The notes under the pieces: model-generated
Seen by the model: the letters and a program-made list of their open reading frames with translations, nothing else
The model's database searches: none
Told to the model about the DNA's origin: nothing
NCBI GenBank assembly: GCA_018668195.1
Contig: JABITU010000055.1
Location: 1-16,275, forward strand
DNA: 16,275 bases
Source: Tateyamaria sp.
Lineage (GTDB): Bacteria > Pseudomonadota > Alphaproteobacteria > Rhodobacterales > Rhodobacteraceae
Direction of reading: 5' to 3'
Position numbers and translations under genes: made by a program
Shown: in pieces, positions 13,287 through 16,275 of the stretch
How positions within the stretch are numbered: the first letter of the stretch is position 1
How the letters are laid out: every line of letters begins with the position of its first letter

Positions 13287-13904
13287 TCAATCCTCGGGCT
13301 TGATCAGCCCAAGCCCACGCAAGTATATTCCAATCCCTGTTTCCAGCAAATCTTCGGGTGCGAAAGGTGAAGCACGGCCGGGTGAGTTTCGCGCGAACAA
13401 TTCGACAACACCGTGACTCATTGCCCAAATGTGGGCCGAAAACATCGACGCCGGCGGCCGTTTTTCCTTGGGAATGTGTTGGCTGAGATCGGTTGCGGCA
13501 CGTTCCAGTACAGCATTGGCCCGGTTGGCCACATCCGCAAGCTCTGGGGTGCGGTTCACTGAAATCCCACTTTCGAACATGGCGATGTAGTGGCCGGGAA
13601 ATCGGCGTGCAAACGCAAGGTAAGCACGCCCTGTCGCCTCAAACGCAGCTAATGCGGATGGTTGACCCGATTGATAGGCATGTTCCATTAAATCTGCAAA
13701 TATTCCATAGCCTTGTCGGGCGCATTCCGCGATCAGGTCAATGCGCCCTTGGTAGTGACGATAGACTGCCGCCGGCGTCACTCCGGCCTGTTTGGCGGCC
13801 TCTGAGAGGGTAAAACCGGTCGGCCCCTTTTCCTCGATGAGGATAAGGGCGGCATCGATGAGAGCTTGCCTTAGGTTTCCATGATGATAGCCACGTTTAG
13901 GCAT
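13287..13904 (-). CDS. TetR/AcrR-family transcriptional regulator
   Basis: This is a one-component DNA-binding regulator, 205 aa from the chosen start. The N-terminal TetR helix-turn-helix is clear: GNLRQALIDAALILIEEKG, then FTLSEAAKQAGVTPAAVYRHY about residues 31-51. The C-terminal ligand domain resembles the WHG-containing TetR group (AHIWAMSHGVVELF). The start is taken at ATG 13902-13904 because GGGGA (13911-13915 on the opposite strand) lies 6 nt before it. A longer form from 13955 is possible but has no better site. The gene is downstream of the alpha/beta hydrolase on the same strand. Target and ligand cannot be read from the sequence; the neighbouring hydrolase is a possible target. 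Confidence 0.88.
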   Translation of the reverse strand: MPKRGYHHGNLRQALIDAALILIEEKGPTGFTLSEAAKQAGVTPAAVYRHYQGRIDLIAECARQGYGIFADLMEHAYQSGQPSALAAFEATGRAYLAFARRFPGHYIAMFESGISVNRTPELADVANRANAVLERAATDLSQHIPKEKRPPASMFSAHIWAMSHGVVELFARNSPGRASPFAPEDLLETGIGIYLRGLGLIKPED

Positions 13905-14109
13905 GCCACGTCCCCGGACGGCTGGATCTGCTGATGTGCAAATTGTCATCCGCATTTATGTGGTGGGTCATTGCCGCCATCCCCTTTGTGAATGGTCCGG
14001 TTTGAGGGGCCGCTGAATGTGTCTGAGCTTTTTGCGACGTACCACGAAAACTGTATCGAACACCCGTCGCACGATGGAACAGGATCGCATCGTCAAAGGC
14101 AAGGTTCAT
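13897..14109 (-). CDS. Doubtful small ORF overlapping the tetR start
   Basis: This 70-residue open frame starts at ATG 14107-14109, with AGGA upstream on the minus strand at about 9-nt spacing. Its stop codon overlaps the tetR ATG (ATGCCTAA arrangement), as in translationally coupled pairs. The product has no recognisable domain, signal peptide or membrane segment. The overlap geometry is the only argument for it. It may equally be the untranslated leader of tetR. Confidence 0.22.
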   Translation of the reverse strand: MNLAFDDAILFHRATGVRYSFRGTSQKAQTHSAAPQTGPFTKGMAAMTHHINADDNLHISRSSRPGTWHA

Positions 14110-14162
14110 GGATGTAATCCTAAGTTACTATTCTTAACATTCAATATGGGCCAGCGCAGAGA

Positions 14163-15134
14163 TTAACGCAAACTGGCACGCGTCGCTGCTCGGTCAATTG
14201 CCGCAATGACACTGTCCGGATTGGTGTGGTGCGGCATGTGCCCAACACCCGTGAGGACCGTCACATTCGCACCTGTGATTTGATCAGGCAGCTTGGCTGA
14301 ATGGATATCCAAAGGTACAATCGTATCCGCATCACCGTGCACAACCTCGACCGGCACAGAGATTGAGCCATAATGTTCCGACATCTCAACGACATGAGGA
14401 CGAAGCCAGTTTACCTGTCGGGCATTGGCGCGCATGGATGCACGTCGCAGCGTTAATGCTGGACCGAGATATTCCACATATCCATCCGGCGCCGCTTGCG
14501 GGGCAAAGATACTGTCTACGGTGTCATTTATGTACCCGCGTGGAGCGAATGCGCTTATTGCGGGTACAAAAAGTGCGCCGCCCCATGCCGCTCCGGTAAC
14601 CCGGTAGAGCCAACCCAGATCACCCGGCCACGGGTTGGCGACGCCAGCGACAGAGACGACTGCGCCCAGGTCGTCGAATTCCAAGGCCCAAGCCAATGCG
14701 ACGATTCCGCCAAGAGAATGACCAACCACCACCGGATCACGAACGCCCAACTGGTCTGCCGCTGCCTTGAGTAGTCGGGCCTGATCGCGTGGAGAGGCGT
14801 GTTCGGTGCTCCAGAAATGCTGATGTGCTGGGGCCATTTGTTCTGTCCAACCCATCCCCGGTCGGTCAAATAGTGTCACGCGATACTGTTCGGCCAACAA
14901 TTCGGCAAAGGTAAAGGTAAAATCGCGCGTATTCCCGGATGCACCATGGATCAACACTACGTCAGGGCCCGTTCCCATCTGCTCGGCATGTACGGTGACA
15001 CCGCCTACATTCAGCAATTGGCCTGTAGGTGGATAGGCCTCTGTTGCTGCGCGCTCGCGCTTGCTGGCAAAGTGCTGTACGCTGCCCACTGCCAGTACAA
15101 CAATAAAAAGTAACAAAAACAAAGCGGTTTGCAC
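14163..15134 (-). CDS. Membrane-anchored alpha/beta hydrolase
   Basis: This is an alpha/beta-hydrolase-fold protein, 323 aa, with an N-terminal hydrophobic helix (about residues 3-19) that probably anchors it to the membrane with the catalytic domain outside the cytoplasm. The catalytic set is visible: oxyanion motif HGASGN (63-68), nucleophile Ser140 in GHSLGG, probable acid Asp270 in HGDADTIVP, and His299 in GVGHMPHH. The start is GTG (15132-15134). An AGAGG site lies in the last codons of metA, only 5 bp separate the two genes, and they are very likely co-transcribed. The substrate is unknown: esterase, lipase or epoxide-hydrolase-like activity all fit. It is probably not the homoserine acetyltransferase MetX, which shares the fold, because a MetA-type enzyme is encoded next door. 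Confidence 0.85.
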   Translation of the reverse strand: MQTALFLLLFIVVLAVGSVQHFASKRERAATEAYPPTGQLLNVGGVTVHAEQMGTGPDVVLIHGASGNTRDFTFTFAELLAEQYRVTLFDRPGMGWTEQMAPAHQHFWSTEHASPRDQARLLKAAADQLGVRDPVVVGHSLGGIVALAWALEFDDLGAVVSVAGVANPWPGDLGWLYRVTGAAWGGALFVPAISAFAPRGYINDTVDSIFAPQAAPDGYVEYLGPALTLRRASMRANARQVNWLRPHVVEMSEHYGSISVPVEVVHGDADTIVPLDIHSAKLPDQITGANVTVLTGVGHMPHHTNPDSVIAAIDRAATRASLR

Positions 15135-15139
15135 GATAC

Positions 15140-16087
15140 TTAACCTCTGAGGTCCGTGCGTTCCTGCCCGATCCTCTTCATGTCAAAAGGGGTGGTCAGA
15201 TAAATCTCACTCAGCCAATTTCCATAAAGCTGGTGCGCATGGCTGCGCCACCGGTTCAGCGGTTTTTGCGCGGGGTCGTCATTGGGAAAATACCCGACCG
15301 GAGGAGCAATCTGTGATCCTTCGACCTGAACCGAATCAAGATCACGCTCGTATTCTTGCTTAAGGGTATCACTATCATATTCGAAATGGTTTAGAATATA
15401 CAGCGCGCGGTGATCGGGGTCTTCGATCAGGCAGGGGCCAGTCACGTCGCTGCCCAGCAAGATCGGCAGGCCTGCGCGTTCGATCTCTGGCTGGCGTACT
15501 TCAGTCCAACGCGACACGGGCACCACGCAATCATCGGAAAAGCCGCGCAAATAGGGCGATGCGGGGGCGAGGTTTGTGTGACGGTAGGTGCCGAATAATT
15601 TGTTTTCCAACAGATGCTTGGGCACGCCATGAAAATGGTGCAACATCGCCATCCCACCCCAGCATACGCCAAAGGTTGAATGCACATGGGTTTGCGTCCA
15701 ATCCATGATCTGTTCAAGTTCATCCCAATAGCTGACGTCTTCGAAGTCAAGGTGTTCGATTGGTGCGCCGGTAATAATCAGCCCGTCAAACTTTTGATCC
15801 GTCACATCGGCGAAAGACTTGTAAAAGCTGTCCATATGTTCTGCCGTTGTGTTCTTGGCTGCATGGTCTGTCATACGGATCAAAGTTAGTTCGATTTGCA
15901 GAGGCGTCGCGCCGATTAGGCGCGCGAACTGAGTTTCTGTCTGGATTTTTTTGGGCATCAGGTTAAGCAGCCCGATCTTGAGCGGACGGATATCCTGATG
16001 CGCCGCCAGTTCTTCATCCATGACCATAACGCCTTCGTTCGTGAGAACAGAGTAGGCAGGCAGGCTTGAGGGCAGTTTGATTGGCAT
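15140..16087 (-). CDS. metA: Homoserine O-acyltransferase, MetA family (probably acetyl-CoA specific)
   Basis: MetA acylates the hydroxyl of L-homoserine, the committed step of methionine biosynthesis, in the cytoplasm. The protein is 315 aa, full length. Landmarks are [16 protein letters not shown] (39-54), ITGAPIEHL (105-113), VCWGGMA with catalytic Cys142, FGTYRH (165-170), SDVTGP (213-218) and NHFEYD with His234 and Glu236. Residue 111 is Glu; in characterised MetA enzymes Glu at this place goes with acetyl-CoA and Gly with succinyl-CoA, so homoserine O-acetyltransferase is predicted. The start ATG (16085-16087) has only a weak upstream GGAT. The alpha/beta hydrolase follows 5 bp downstream on the minus strand. 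Confidence 0.92.
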   Translation of the reverse strand: MPIKLPSSLPAYSVLTNEGVMVMDEELAAHQDIRPLKIGLLNLMPKKIQTETQFARLIGATPLQIELTLIRMTDHAAKNTTAEHMDSFYKSFADVTDQKFDGLIITGAPIEHLDFEDVSYWDELEQIMDWTQTHVHSTFGVCWGGMAMLHHFHGVPKHLLENKLFGTYRHTNLAPASPYLRGFSDDCVVPVSRWTEVRQPEIERAGLPILLGSDVTGPCLIEDPDHRALYILNHFEYDSDTLKQEYERDLDSVQVEGSQIAPPVGYFPNDDPAQKPLNRWRSHAHQLYGNWLSEIYLTTPFDMKRIGQERTDLRG

Positions 16088-16275
16088 AGTTTAGATCCGG
16101 GGCATTCATAGCTTTGTGGTTAGATAGTCTGCCTGTGCGGTGAGTGCCAGTGGCAAGGTGACCGGAGCACTCGTAGCGGATATCTATTAGCAATTAATGG
16201 ATTTGCCACCGGAACAGTTTTCACAGGTTTGATCGTTGTGGCACGCTGCTGGTAGGCCGTCGTTGCTGGTATCGC
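16088..16275 (-). other. Upstream region of metA with a 5'-leader hairpin
   Basis: On the minus strand GAGTGC (16172-16167) pairs with GCACTC (16147-16142), with a further short inner stem that includes a G-U pair and so folds better in minus-strand RNA. It lies about 55-85 nt before the metA start. I compared the region with the remembered consensus of the SAM-II and SAM/SAH riboswitches and found no match. No other gene is visible up to the window edge. Confidence 0.4.

Noticed and set aside
16088..16275. SAM-II or SAM/SAH riboswitch before metA
   Set aside because: I could not find the conserved core sequences of either class by eye; a covariance-model scan would be decisive.

Overview
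The window looks like chromosome of a marine Roseobacter-group alphaproteobacterium (Rhodobacterales). The basis is the gene content: a TRAP transporter joined to sulfonate-diol dehydrogenases, a split ComDE sulfopyruvate decarboxylase, a class II DAHP synthase, and a metA-type homoserine acyltransferase. No RNA gene, insertion sequence, CRISPR array or prophage gene was seen. The organism cannot be named from the sequence alone.

Layout. (1) Positions 1-657 hold the 3' end of a class II DAHP synthase, closed by a strong intrinsic terminator at 673-707. (2) Positions 708-1297 are an AT-richer stretch with no convincing intact gene. It contains a candidate LacI-family operator and an interrupted reading frame. 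(3) Positions 1298-2389 encode an FMN-dependent 2-hydroxyacid dehydrogenase, proposed to be sulfolactate dehydrogenase SlcD. (4) Convergent to it, at 2600-3640, is a LacI-family repressor, proposed HpsR. (5) Divergent from hpsR, past a perfect 14-bp palindromic operator, lies a long operon: a 61-residue two-helix membrane protein, TRAP transporter DctP/DctQ/DctM (HpsKLM type), HpsN, HpsO, HpsP and a UspA-like protein. After a 179-bp gap come ComD and ComE, with an intrinsic terminator at 12023-12056. (6) Positions 12104-13138 encode a CheB chemotaxis methylesterase. (7) On the minus strand from the right edge are a MetA-family homoserine acyltransferase, an alpha/beta hydrolase, a doubtful small ORF and a TetR-family regulator.

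How the genes fit together. Regions 3-5 read as a module for catabolism of 2,3-dihydroxypropane-1-sulfonate (DHPS, sulfopropanediol), an abundant algal organosulfonate and a product of sulfoquinovose breakdown. The TRAP system would import DHPS. HpsO and HpsP would interconvert its C2 stereoisomers, HpsN would oxidise (R)-DHPS to sulfolactate, SlcD would oxidise sulfolactate to sulfopyruvate, and ComDE would decarboxylate that to sulfoacetaldehyde. The desulfonating step (Xsc/Pta, SuyAB or CuyA) and sulfite disposal are not encoded here and must lie elsewhere. The family-level calls are firm. The substrate-level calls rest on the combination of genes matching the published hps/slc/com clusters, not on any single protein.

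The points most worth a second look are: the shared operator/-10 geometry in front of slcD and the transporter operon; the small membrane protein at the head of the TRAP operon; the active-site and membrane-loop features of SlcD; the strong hairpin between dctP and dctQ; and the Glu111 specificity residue in MetA.
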